Positions 43,736 through 55,010 of a DNA stretch of 64,000 nucleotides are shown piece after piece. The stretch comes from Ariolimax columbianus (lineage: Eukaryota > Mollusca > Gastropoda > Stylommatophora > Arionidae). A program made the position numbers and the translations under genes. The DNA is taken from positions 24,504,739-24,568,738 of the forward strand of contig JAVGWX010000011.1 of assembly GCA_036924085.1 (NCBI GenBank), read 5' to 3'. How positions within the stretch are numbered: position 1 is the stretch's first letter; each line of letters begins with the position of its first letter. The notes under the pieces are model-generated. The model ran no database searches and was not told the DNA's origin. It saw only the letters and a program-made list of their open reading frames with translations.

Positions 43736-44640
43736 AATACTCTTGAAACTTTGTAGGTCACTATAAAATGTATATTAGATTTTAGAACACAATTAATATG
43801 GGCTTTATTGAAGGACAAAATAAACTTCGATTCATTTTTGCTCCTAAAAGTTTACGTTTTTAGAGCAGACTCTTAAACATTTTTTCATATTTCATTAATG
43901 AACATATGGATGATAAATTACCACAAAAATATATATTTTGTTCATATCGATTAAATAGAGTTTTAAAAACATTCCTTAACTTGTGGGTAAAAATCTAGAC
44001 TCCGCTCCTTCATCACAAATTCATCAATGGTATAGTCATAGAAATTCCTCCTGGATATCAATTTTTAACGGCAATAATGACAGGCTAGTTAGTCTGTCAT
44101 TCTTTATGCTATTGCAATGGTAGTATTTGATTGCTGAGACTACTCATTCAGAGGTTGCTAGCGTGCTTGGCAACGTAAGAATTAACGATAAGAACCGTAG
44201 ATGTATAATGAAATATAAAGTAGATTAAGGTTGAATTTAATCAAAATTTTAAAATGGGTATGGTCAGATACCGCACCGAGACGAGAACACAAACAACACC
44301 TACGTTACGACCAATAGGCCTTCATCAGGGACAATAATACTGAACTAACAAATCAACATATAATGAGAAAATGGTCAACTTATCTGATAGTAGACCCAGT
44401 CTGTCTAAGCGACCGGTTGGGCCAGATGATTGACTGAATATGAAGGGGAGCGGTCAAACAAGGTGGTCAGGAGAGCGTAAGAAGTGATTTATATTCCACT
44501 GAATTGTGGAAATCTGGGAGAGGGTAGAGCTACGTGAATAAATCCAGACAGAAAATACGGAGTGACATTGATTTTGGCTTTAAGCGATAGTCCCGCATTA
44601 TGCGTTTCTAATGTATAATTACAATATTAATTATTAATGA
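43736..44640. other. AT-rich spacer
   Basis: Nothing recognised except, just beyond at 44650-44700, a plus-strand NIHNLRYADDA that looks like an isolated reverse transcriptase catalytic box. Confidence 0.35.
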
Positions 44641-44799
44641 ATTAATTAGAATATGCTTGGAAAATTATTTGGTGGACAGAACATTCACAACTTGCGTTAC
44701 GCTGATGATGCTCGTCCATCATATGTGATAAAGACCACTCTTTGTTTAGCCTTGTAGACAGATTTTCTCCTGGAGTTTCCACTAAAATGGGTACACTGC

Positions 44800-44940
44800 G
44801 ATTTGGATGAAAATGAGGATAAAAAAGCGCGTTTTGTCAACCTCACTCTCAGGTCCTGAGCTACGTTTAGTCAGTGACAAGGTTTTATCGAGCTTTTACT
44901 GGAGATAGCTCGGGATGCAGGTTTTTCCTCAGGGTTTACT
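44800..44940 (-). repeat. tRNA-derived SINE, partial copy
   Basis: GTCAACCTCACTCTCAGGTC, GGAGATAGCTCGGGATGCAG matches the body of the SINE at 17070-17400. Confidence 0.6.
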
Positions 44941-45139
44941 CACGAAGCCCTTTCGTTAGACAGGTATCCCGCAATGCAGCGGACGGTGATGACGTCTATC
45001 GTTGCGTGTCGTGTCTTTTCCATAACGGCAAGAGGTTGTAGGGACATCTCTCCTGTGGCCATGTTCCAGTCCATTATAGTCGTGTCTAAACTCCAGTCAC
45101 ACCAGAATCTACGCTGTTTGCAACCAGGGCAAAGGGCCA

Positions 45140-45420
45140 ATCTCGTGAAGTTCAGCCGTGTGAACTAGACTGTGAAATACGACACAGGTTTAAGTGTAGG
45201 GCCAATTTATATATTCGACGTACAAGCCATGATAAAAGGAAAGGAAGAAAACACAGAAATGAACGAATTAACCAGTCGAAATGGAAAACAACCGTGAACA
45301 TAAGTGTAAGTCGTCGACTAATGTGTATTCTAAGCAAAACCGTGGTCTTGGGGTATCCATAATGAACTAAACCACTACAGCAATGTCGACACATAGCATG
45401 TAAGGCGCCATCTTTGCCGT
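45140..45420 (-). repeat. dispersed repeat family D, copy 3
   Basis: Inverted copy: CTCGTGAAGTTCAGCCGTGT, ATAAGTGTAAGTCGTCGACT, ending AAGGCGCCATCTTTGCC. Confidence 0.7.
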
Positions 45421-45449
45421 TCTTGATTAAACTGGTTACAATGTGTTAA

Positions 45450-46190
45450 TAGCACAGAATGAGATTTACAAGAACTGATTAACATGGCAGTTCTTCATAG
45501 CAGAAATGAAGGCCTCAGCTTAAATAAAAAGAAATCAAAAGTAATGGTGATAGCTAAGAAACACACGTTTCTCAATTGCTGTAAAAAGGAGAACTGGACG
45601 GAACTAAAATAAGTACACTCATTTCAATACTTGGAAAACTGATGGGAGATGCACTTTTGAAATAAAGAACAGAATAGCATAGGCAAAATCAGTGCTTCAG
45701 ACTATGAGGGAAATCTTGCGCAACAAAAGCCTATCACTGCATTTGAGGATGATAGTTCTTGGCAGCTAAGTAGAACAAGTACTGACATGCGGCAGCGAGT
45801 CATGGACAATTAACAGGCACATAGAGGGATCCTTTGGGCAACGGAAATGTGGTTTTACAGGAGAATGTTGAACGTTCCACGGACTTCAAAGAAATCGAAT
45901 AGCGTGGATCACGAGAAAGCACAGACACAAAGACAGTTGATGTCTTCAAGATTATGTAGTCATCCTTTTCGAGCATGTCATGAGAGGAGGGGGGAGGGGG
46001 GGGGGTTTGAACACACAGTAACAACGGGCAGACCCGAGGGACATAGGGAAGAAAGAGAGAAAATATTGGACAGTTTAAAGGAATGGCATGTGAGGCGATC
46101 AACGGCGAAAATCATAACTGACACACGTGATAAGAGAAAATGGAGGTCCATGACCGCGATCGCTAACCGGCAGGGCACTTAATGATGATT
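45450..46190 (+). mobile_element. LINE reverse transcriptase remnant
   Basis: NEGLSLNKKKSKVMVIAKKH, later EMWFYRRMLNVPRTSKKSN and DKRKWRSMTAIANRQGT, then TAATGATGATTATG: the post-palm half of a non-LTR reverse transcriptase with several frameshifts and a G-run insertion. Confidence 0.75.
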
Positions 46191-46633
46191 ATGTATAATT
46201 CAATTTTGGAGACCTAAATATAATTTATATCAATAGTTTGGAGCAAAGCACAGTAACACTGTCACCTGGCAGGCATGTCACAAAAAGCGATTAGGGAGAG
46301 TTGGCATGTTGCTGGCTACTCCCTACTTTAGAAACTGTAAGCCCCATACGCTTTAACAAATTAACGTTTGATGATTTGGCTTGCAATTTTTGAAGACCTT
46401 TGCTTCACAGGGAGCTACAATTGTATAGATAGATCAAGTTTCTAAACTGGGACCAGCTGAGCTGTTGTCAGGGTTGCAATAATGGAAAGTAAAGCATTAT
46501 ATTCTGATATTATTCATGTTATTATTTTTCTGTTTTCTCTCATTTTACCTCGTCATATCCTTTTATTGCTCACTTCTGGTTCTCTTTGTTTAATTCACCG
46601 GATAATCTCAAAAATAATAATTTGTTGTTGTTG

Positions 46634-46843
46634 TTACGGATCCAGCAGCATCCGGGCTCTTGACCTTCGATCCAATACCATGTAATGGCATCTGCACGTG
46701 TTTATCACTTGTTGTCTAGTGCCATACAAAGTATTCCATTTATCTGGCCTCGGAGGAAGAAGATTTTTCCTTGCATCGTTGAGCGCTGAGCCCTCAAAGT
46801 AATCATCATCAACGGTTTGATATGGTGTGTACACAGCTGGCAC
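46634..46843 (-). CDS. unassigned exon-like frame
   Basis: Minus strand, 69 codons: AVYTPYQTVDDDYFEGSALN then DARKNLLPPRPDKWNTLYGT and RQQVIN. The composition looks protein-like rather than repeat-like, but I know no family and splice sites are weak. It may be an isolated exon or element-derived. Confidence 0.2.
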   Translation of the reverse strand: MPAVYTPYQTVDDDYFEGSALNDARKNLLPPRPDKWNTLYGTRQQVINTCRCHYMVLDRRSRARMLLDP

Positions 46844-46849
46844 TCAGGA

Positions 46850-47390
46850 GTATGTTGTGGTTGAATTCTGTTCAGAAACTTGCTAAGTAGGATGTGTTGG
46901 GTTCAGAGTCGGAAAAGAGAAGAATTCGAAGTGATTTAATGCAGGTTTATAAGATCATCAAGGGAAAGAATCAATTAGACTTCAACAAGTTTTTTTCAAA
47001 ATACAACTAGGTATAGCTTCAAATTAATTAAAGAAAGGTCCAAATTAGATATTATGAAAAAATTTTTTAGTCAGAGAGTGATGGATGCTTGGAATGCATT
47101 GCCACTGGAAATAGTGGAGACATGGTCAATTAATGCATTAAAGTATACATTGGATGTTGTTGTTGTTATCTCATAGCTGCTGAGCAAGTCTGCTCTCGGT
47201 AGCCTAATGCCATTCTTATATAGATACATCTCTTCTTTAGTTGTTTCACTGGTCCGTACAGTCTGTACGAATTGTCGGCAGTGCTTGTAATACAGTGAAT
47301 GAACATTGAAAGAAACTGGTTGTATACAGACTCTGCAGAGTCTTCTAATCCATTATAAGGACGGTAAGTTAAAATGATAATCAAACTAAA
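46850..47390 (+). mobile_element. CR1-like LINE 3' fragment
   Basis: Frame-shifted: KRRIRSDLMQVYKIIKGKNQ, LDFNKFFSK, then SRSKLDI-like sequence and FSQRVMDAWNALP, ending AACTGGTTGTATACAGACTC, TGCAGAGTCTTCTAA. Same family as 38520-39115. Confidence 0.75.
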
Positions 47391-47604
47391 TGCTAATAGT
47401 AATTTGTTACAAAATAGACGAATTTTTTAGTCAGATTTTCAGATCGATACTTTTGAAACCATATTAATTCGTCCATTGGTTTAGTTTAGTCTAGTCGAAG
47501 AACCAACGTCATTGTTTTACCCATATAAGCCATTGTTTATACCACAAGTCCTCTGTTCTTCTCCATATGTTTTGGAGAATCTCAGCACAATGCATGAACC
47601 CGGT

Positions 47605-47704
47605 NNNNNNNNNNNNNNNNNNNNNNNNNNNNNNNNNNNNNNNNNNNNNNNNNNNNNNNNNNNNNNNNNNNNNNNNNNNNNNNNNNNNNNNNNNNNNNNN
47701 NNNN
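47605..47704. other. assembly gap of exactly 100 N
   Basis: A conventional placeholder: the true gap size and the linkage of the two sides are not shown by the sequence. Confidence 0.98.
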
Positions 47705-48530
47705 TATTCATCCCCTAGGCATCTTTGCATGCCATAAGCGTGCCACTCTGTGAGTAGTCTCTCAGGGCACAAGCCTGGGCGCTGAATATGGAGACCCTGG
47801 TCTGCCCAAACTGCAGAATCGCCCTCTCGGCCTCGCTGGTTGAATCCAAAGGAATGCAAAGCATGACATGTTGGCACCAGCGCAGTTGCAGAAGCTGCCG
47901 GAATGAATTCGCAATTTTGAAATCATCCGTCTTAGGTGCTACCACTCCGAATTTTCTGTCTGGGTTTACTCCCGTAGCCCTACCCTCTCCCGAGTTTTCC
48001 ACAAGGCAGTGGAGTTGTTTCACACAGATGCTAGTTACTCGAGACATCCGATTATACTCCCATCGTCCCAAGACTAGCCATCATTCTCTTGGATTTGTGG
48101 GTTTAAAATCAGAGTTCCTCCTCTCCTAGGCGAACTGCCTTAACATGGTAACGAGCTACGTCTCTTCGGGTTTAACGTATATCTTCTCTAAGATTGGCTG
48201 CCAACCAAGGCTAATGAGCGCAATCTGCCCGCCCAGTTGTACCGCCGAGTACTCGGTAGGGCCCCACAACAGGCTCTGTAATAAGCAGGGGCCCCTCATG
48301 ATGGTGCTGCTGGGGACACAATTATGTACAATAGGCCATTGCGTGGAAACTCCTAAACGGCAAGCCAACGTGAATCCAGCGGCGATCTCTACACCTGGAA
48401 AGGGGAGGTTATATCAGACGCTTCATTTTCCTTATATCAAAGCATGGCTATCTTTACTTAAAATGTATATATATTTTAAACAGCTTAATTTTCTTCATAT
48501 TAATATTTATACCCAGCTTACATGAATGCT
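47705..48530. other. unassigned sequence right of the gap
   Basis: Overlapping frames of 110-126 codons occur on both strands (minus 47715-48071, plus 48145-48525). GC content is higher than the surroundings, which suggests a transposable element rather than a host gene. I recognise no domain. Confidence 0.25.
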
Positions 48531-48839
48531 CCCTCACTGAATTTTGATTTTCTTGCAAAACAAAATCGCAGTTTTCTTTTATATTTCTGCCTCAGTCGAC
48601 TTCTTCTTTTGTACTTTCTTATATTAGTTATAACGACTTAGTCAAAGAGATGTATATACACCTAGCTCACGTACACATATGTCGGGCACAATGCCAGCTC
48701 CTGTCCCTAAATATGTACGTTTCTGATCTCTTTTAAGTATTTATTTGCTTTCATTTTCAAACTACGAAGCAACGTAGATTATTTATGTACACGCTAGCTT
48801 GGCTTCTTTTCTTCCTTTTATTCTTCTTCTTCCACTTCT

Positions 48840-49000
48840 TCTTGTTTTGTTCTTGCTCTTTTTCTTGTTCTTTTTCTTGTTCTTTTTCTTGTTCTTTTTC
48901 TTGTTCTTTTTCTTGTTCTTTTTCTTGTTCTTTTTCTTGTTCTTTTTCTTGTTCTTTTTCTTGTTCTTTTTCTTCGTCTTTTTCTTCGTCTTTTTCTTCG
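48840..49000. repeat. 12-bp array (GAAAAAGAACAA) at a retroposon tail
   Basis: About 11 copies of TTCTTGTTCTTT-type units, then TTCTTCGTC units, immediately at the tail side of a LINE 3' end (49005-49150, minus strand). On the minus strand the tail motif is GAAGAA-like. Confidence 0.88.
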
Positions 49001-49004
49001 AACA

Positions 49005-49150
49005 ACTTATTCTATGCTTCTAGCCCTCTATGGTTCGTAAATGACACTGCGTTTCAGGTCTTCGCCGGTCCCCTACGCCTTCTCGAGCATGGTCACTCCC
49101 TTACACATAGTCCCTCACTTTGGTCTGCATAAGTGGGGCAGTCCTAACGT
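49005..49150 (-). mobile_element. LINE 3' tip
   Basis: CTATGCTTCTAGCCCTCTAT, CGTTTCAGGTCTTCGCCGGT, ACATAGTCCCTCACTTTGGT matches 28275-28400, the terminus of the GAA-tailed LINE. Confidence 0.72.
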
Positions 49151-49660
49151 GGCAACAGAAGGCCTAGTGCCCGTCATTCATCATTCTTATATACTCGTAT
49201 ATCCCTCCTTCCTACAACCAACATTCTCTCCCCTGAGCCCTTAGCAATTCGCTTACTCGCTGTAATGCATGATTTCTATTACCACATTACAGACCATATG
49301 GCAAAGTAGCAGAGTGCATTTCTTTCTCGACAATGGTACATGATTTGATCGTCGGTCTCGATATGCTTCAGTTCACCCAATTGTAAATATACACATGTTT
49401 TATATTAAGAGAAGGCTAGGAATGAGGGGTGGGGGAGGAGAAGAGGGGGTTGAGGAAAAGCGGAGCTATCGTAGAATGCCATCTCTAACACGCCGTCCCC
49501 GACGGCACTGTCTGCTGTATAACCCATCTCATCTTTCTCGTTAAACAAGTTAACTCGGTGTAACTCACTTCTATGTACTCTTTCACATCAACTCTTTTGT
49601 GACATTCTCAACGCACTTTTTAGTCACATTGACTCTTGCACAACATCTTCAACGCACTCT
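49151..49660. other. spacer, nothing recognised
   Basis: No frame or shared repeat identified. Confidence 0.35.
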
Positions 49661-49664
49661 TTAG

Positions 49665-50145
49665 TTTACATTGACTTGTGCGTAACCTCTATTACAATCT
49701 CTCTAGACACATTAACGCTTGTATACCCCCCCCCCCCCCCCCCCTTTACAATCTCCGTATACACATTAACTCTTGTATACCCTTTTATAATCTCTGTAGA
49801 CACATTAACTCGTGTTTAGCCCCTTTTACAATCCCCGTATACACATTAACTCTTGTATACCACCTTTATAATCTCTGTAGACACATTAACTCGTGTTTAG
49901 CCCCCTTTACAATTTTCGTAGACACATTAACTCTTGTATACCCCCTTTACAATCTCTGTAGACACATTAACTCGTGCATAGCCCCCTTTACAATCCCTGT
50001 AGACATATTGACTCTCCTACTTTACAATTTTCGTAGACACATTAACTCTTGTATACCCCCCCCCCCCTCCTTTACAATCTCTGTAGACACATTAACTCTT
50101 GTGAACCCCATTTACGATCTTCTTAGCCACATATACTCTTGCATA
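49665..50145. repeat. about 47-bp minisatellite with C runs
   Basis: Ten or more units of TTTACAATCTCTGTAGACAC plus ATTAACTCTTGTATACCCCC, with variable poly-C length (4 to 22). The plus frame is open by chance. Confidence 0.88.
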
Positions 50146-50219
50146 ACTTGCCTTTAAAATCTCGCTTGACACTTTGACTGTAGTGTAACACCTCTTTACC
50201 TTTCATGTAGTCACATTAA

Positions 50220-50400
50220 CTGCTGATCGAGTGGTTTAGTTAGCTGTGTTATGACCACACGGACATGGTTCAAATCCTCGGTTTCTCAATGGTACGTACA
50301 CGTCATATACTGCATTATGAGTGGGGACTGCAAAGGTAAGCGACTTGTATTCCTCACCCCAATAAATCTTCCCTTTGACACCATCAATGGAAATCAAAGG
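50220..50400 (+). repeat. tRNA-like SINE head
   Basis: GATCGAGTGGTTTAGTTAGC and GGACATGGTTCAAATCCTCG are A- and B-box-like at tRNA spacing; the remainder is not tRNA. Confidence 0.55.
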
Positions 50401-50904
50401 CCGTAGAGATGGACAGTATAACTCCGGCGTTCAGTAACTAATACCTGAATGTCAAGGTTGTTTGATCGATTTCAAGAACAGAATAATAGGTTGGTTTGGT
50501 AAAATGGCCTCTCTTTTTACATCAGCGATCCCGTGTTGGAATGTGGTGGTTTCGTGGTAATCGGCTTGTTCTACTTTAACGTAATCAAGACATTCCTTTC
50601 TTATTGAATATTATGTCTGATAAAAAGAGGATAAACGGAGTTAATGGGGAGTTAACGATACATAATATGAGTTTAAGATTATTTGGGCAGTAATTTGATC
50701 TAGATGTCTGTGTGAGGGGTAATTGGGTTGCAGTGCAGTGGTAATCTGTGTTTCGAATATCACCGTTTGATAAATCTATGGACAAATTATATTCGAAAAT
50801 TATGTTCTATGGGTAATTCTACTCTAGGTTTGAATAAACATGCCCTCAGTACGACTACGATGGTAAAGACATGCATTATGCAAGCATTCGTAAAATACAC
50901 ATAC

Positions 50905-51060
50905 ACGCAGACACACACACACACACAAATACCCAGAGAGATACATCACATACACACACACACACAAATACCCAGAGAGATACATCACATACACACACAC
51001 ACACACAAATACCCAGACAGACACACCACATACACACACACATACTCACTTACAAACACG
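50905..51060. repeat. CA-rich minisatellite
   Basis: Three units of about 43 bases with ACACACACACAAATACCCAG and AGAGATACATCACATAC. Confidence 0.9.
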
Positions 51061-51214
51061 CACCATGCATTAGAAAACCAAGTAAAGTGATTGGGATTCG
51101 ATCCAAGGATATCCTGGTGACGAATATGTTTCGCTGCAAATAAGCAGTGACTAGAAGACGGTCCAGGTTCGTGATATATCTGAGCTCTAGAAATTACTTC
51201 TAGCTGATACGCGC

Positions 51215-51975
51215 TAGTAATGAACTTTCTCTGTTTGTTCAGAAGGACAACACTATTGCAGCCACCAATGATTTCGTCTACCTGGACAGCAGGCAGTCCT
51301 CCTGCGTACGCAGCAGTCATGACATTTGTCATCGCATAGACCTGGCGGCTTCATCCATACGTTCTCTCCGTAGAGTCTCGTCCAAACTGATGCTTTCCTT
51401 GCAGACCTGGCTCCGTATCTACACTTGCCATATCATACCCCTCCTTTTGTCTTCAACCCACGGGATTATAAGCGGATGCTCGGGAGCCATTGGAGCGACC
51501 TGATTTTCTACAGCGATGTAGTCCGGCATATGATGTTCCGGCACGTCGTGTGCATGCGAGACAACCGCATCCCAAAACAACTAATGTATGGTGAGCTGAA
51601 AGATGTCTTGCGTCAAGTCGGTGGCAAAAAGAAGCGTTTCAAATACTCCCTCAAAGTATCTCTGACACGCTTCAGCATTGATGCAAACGCAGGAGAATGC
51701 CTCACACAGAACCGCAAGGCATGACGTAGCACCACCATCAGAAGCATTTACATTGCTGAGGAAAACAGGGCCGCCGAAGCACAGAAAAAAAACGAACTTT
51801 AAGAAAAGACAAAACAACTGACACATGTCCAATTCTGACTTTAATGCATCGTATGTGGAAGGATTTTCTTTGTCAGAATTGTTATTACAGCCACCTCCGA
51901 ACTCACTGGTGAGTGCAATACAACATGTCTGTCTGCTGTTGTCATCATCGTTTGCGAAGGACGACTATTATTATT
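51215..51975 (+). mobile_element. LINE reverse transcriptase C-terminal remnant with TTA tail
   Basis: NTIAATNDFVYLDSRQSSCV then RSSHDICHRIDLAASSIRSL, TKLRIY-like and IPLLL; later MYGELKDVLRQVGGKKKRFK then YSLKVSLTRFSIDA. A degenerate Cys/His segment follows and the 3' end is GCGAAGGACGACTATTATTA. Same lineage as the split LINE at 35720-38515. Confidence 0.8.
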
Positions 51976-52139
51976 AGTCCGGCATGCTCATCTGGCAGGC
52001 ATTGCTTTGACGATAGATCGCTGTCGCTTATACCTATTTGGCCACATGGCCTGTCTCGTCCGGTAAGTCCTGGCACATACGAAGCTCTGGCTGTCAGCAA
52101 AGGCGAGGGGCAGGGAACTACTGTGGTAATCCTGAGTAC

Positions 52140-52729
52140 TTCTTCTTCTTCTTCGTACGCAGTCAGACATCAACCTGTATTTTTTCGAAAAAAGCAGCGG
52201 TCGTCCTGAGGCTGTCGACACTGCCATAGAGCTTGTCTAGTGTTGCCACTGGTGATGGCCACATCTGCTCTCTCTGATCCTCGTATGTCGGGCAGTTTTG
52301 TAGCAAATGTTCAGCAGTCATTGTCCCAGTACCGCACGTGCATTCGTCAGTGCCACCTATCTTCAGTTTATTGAATAGGTGGTACCTCAGTCTATTGTGG
52401 CCATTGCGAAGTCTGAAGACCACGACCTGCTCTCTTCTGTTCAACTGGTAATAGGCATCGTTTTTTGTGTAGCCAGTATGTTCTGTTTCCCATTTGGTCA
52501 TGTATCTAGCTCTAATAAGCTTTTTTGACTCTTCGTAGGTCACACTAGAATCTGGTTGTGGTAGTCTTGCACCTTCTTTTGCCAGTATGTCTGCCTCCTC
52601 GTTGCCTTTGATGTTACAATGGGATGGGACCCACTGTATCACTACTCTTTTTGGTGCGGACTGGTGGCATAGTTGACAGAGTACCGCTCTTAAGTCATTA
52701 AGTTCAGTATTTTTCTGACTTTTTAGTGC
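52140..52729 (-). mobile_element. 5'-truncated LINE (RNase H end) with exact 13-bp target duplication
   Basis: Open for about 190 codons on the minus strand: VVIQWVPSHCNIKGNEEADI then LAKEGA (RNase H box with H and D), RREQVVVFRLRNGHNRLRYH, and the terminal ECTCGTGTMTAEHLLQNC. Tail GAAGAAGAAGAAG. TAATCCTGAGTAC is exact at 52127-52139 and 52730-52742. The open frame and intact duplication imply a young insertion. Confidence 0.92.
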
Positions 52730-52849
52730 TAATCCTGAGTACGGAACCGAGATTCTCCACGCAACACATGGCTGACACAGATCGTATTTCCCAAACAGAA
52801 ATACAGACTGCATGGGACTTATGAGGCAGACAGGGGTCACGAACAAAGT

Positions 52850-53640
52850 CTATTTTCTGTGTTTAATGTTAGGTTTTGGTAAACTGTTTAAGTTTTTCTC
52901 AGTGGGATATTATGTTTTGCTTGACTGTTTCAGTATTTCTTTATATAATATTATGTTTTGGTCGTCTGTATTGTGTTTTTTTTAACTGTTTAATAATATA
53001 TTCTTGATAAACTTTTCAGTATTTCGCACCCCACTTATTTACTGACATAGCGACGTTCTGAAACGATTGGACAACTATTTTCTTTAGTTTATTCTGGATA
53101 TATTCTTGTAGATCTAAAGCACATTTATATCTTATTTATATCATACGTTATTTATCTATCTACATAACATCATTTTCTCAATCTATATAGCATCAGTTTC
53201 TCTTGTAAATCGGACGTGTATGTATTATTTATTCGTCTTAATGTTTTTCTCTTATCTAAATAGTGCCTGTCTTTTTATAGAGCGTACATTGTGTTATATA
53301 AATATATGATCTTTTTCTAAATCTATATAGAATCAGTTGTTTCAATTATAGCGTTAGTATTTTTATTATTTTAATATTTTCCGTTTGTTTGTTATCTATA
53401 TAGTATCAGACTTTTGTATCTATGAACCGTTTTGTAAAAATGTATGTAGTATTAGTTGTTTTTTTTTCCATTTCTGTATATACAGCATCATTTTTTTCTT
53501 ATTCACGCAATACAATTTTGTTTCAATTTATTTACATAATTGTTTTCTTTTCTATAAAGTTTCTGATTTGACTAATTTACATATGCTTCGTTTTAGTCTG
53601 ATGTCTAAAGCGATTTTTAATAAATAACATTCTTTATATA
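52850..53640. other. AT-rich spacer with short diffuse repeats
   Basis: Loose recurrence of CTATATAGCATCAGTTT-like stretches every 80-100 bases, too diverged to define a unit. No gene. Confidence 0.4.
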
Positions 53641-53644
53641 ACTG

Positions 53645-54345
53645 TTTCATCTCTTACAAAATTTAATGATTTTCCATGCTTCACAACCATAAGCTGCAAC
53701 AGGAAAAACACAGGCTCTCAAGACTTTTACTTTTATCGTTTTGTTGGTGCTCTGCCATAATTTCTTCAGGCTGTTCAGTCTTTGCATTGCCATAGCTAGT
53801 CTTCTTCTGATTTTTTTCGAGCAGTCACCATTTTTGTCAATTCTGGAGCCCAGATATTCAAAATGTGTAACCTGATCTATTTCCTCACCACCCACTGTAA
53901 ATTTATGCTGACATTGTGTTTTATCGGTGGTCATTATTTTTGTTTTGTTTATGTTTATGAACAGATTTGATCTTTACTATGTCCATTAACGACTGAAAGT
54001 AGCTGCTCTAGCCCTTCTGCACTTCTTGATAGTATATCTGTGTCATCTGCGTATCGTAACTATGGAATCTCGTACCCCCCCCCCAATCGTAAATGGGTCG
54101 AAACATTCAATATTCTCATCTTCTCGAACATTTCTCATTATAAATTCCGCATATATGTTGAACAGATAAGGTGAGAGGATACATCCCTGTCGGACTCCCT
54201 TTTGTACTGCAAACCAATCTGATGTTTGGCCAGATACTCGGACAGCAGCTTGTTGATCTTGGTATAACCAAGTTGTGCATATGTGAAAATAGGAAAAGAC
54301 CAATTTAACTAATTTATAATGACTTCCCAGTTGAACCACATCGCG
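53645..54345 (-). mobile_element. LINE reverse transcriptase remnant (palm domain)
   Basis: Minus strand: VQKGVRQGCILSPYLFNIYA, then RYADDTDILSRSAEGLEQLL (catalytic box) and VTHFEYLGSRIDKNGDCSKK, VLRACVFPVAAYGCEAWK. Two frameshifts (one at a C run, 54077) break it. The domain order is intact and the sequence close to consensus. Confidence 0.85.
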
Positions 54346-54639
54346 GATTGCTGGATGAGCTAAAGTCTAGACCGCATTACGAGAATGTCTGCTCAGACAT
54401 GTAGGACACATTAGATTCATTGTTTCAGGAAAGTCAGTGATATATGAAACATAATTATCAGGATGGAATGTCAATAGTCCAATGTTATCGGTTAGACACA
54501 TTTACTGATTTCACTTACAACAGGATCATGCAAGATACAAAGAATGCGCTACAGTATAATCAGTCACCTTCACATTGGCCTGAGATAATTACCAGGGGAT
54601 TATAATTGAAGATGTCTATGCTATGTTACACTTTCTAGC

Positions 54640-54825
54640 ATAAAGGAGAGGCAATGTTTGACACAATTATCCTTCCTTGAGAGACTATGTGACACAATCA
54701 TCATTCCTGGAGAGACTATGTGACACAATCATCCTTCCTGGAGAGACTATGTAACACAATCATCATTCCTGGAGAGACTATATGACACAATCATCCTTCC
54801 TGGAGAGACTATGTTACGGCTTTAT
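54640..54825. repeat. 31-bp tandem repeat downstream of the GPCR
   Basis: Five to six units of GAGAGACTATGTGACACAAT plus CATCCTTCCTG. Confidence 0.88.
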
Positions 54826-54968
54826 CAGAATCGTGTGTATTGAAATATTAGAACTGGTCGCTGTCAAGGGCATGAGAGATAGCACGTTTACAGTAAGATG
54901 AGGAAATTTCCAGAGCATTTCGAGTTTAGTATTTTTTATTGTTTAAAATAGCTAATACAAACAATATG

Positions 54969-54974
54969 TTTATT
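54969..54974 (-). promoter_or_regulatory. candidate polyadenylation signal for the GPCR
   Basis: On the minus strand this is AATAAA, about 37 bases past the GPCR stop codon, which implies a very short 3' UTR; a further AT-rich stretch follows. Confidence 0.4.
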
Positions 54975-55010
54975 TTATTATTAGACGCGTCATACATTTT
55001 TTCACACGCA

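Noticed and set aside
47509..47877. 122-codon frame across the gap
   Set aside because: A third of it is N; no real continuity can be claimed.
53645..54345. Functional reverse transcriptase gene
   Set aside because: The motifs are well conserved, but the frame is broken between the palm and post-palm parts and the 5' domains are absent.
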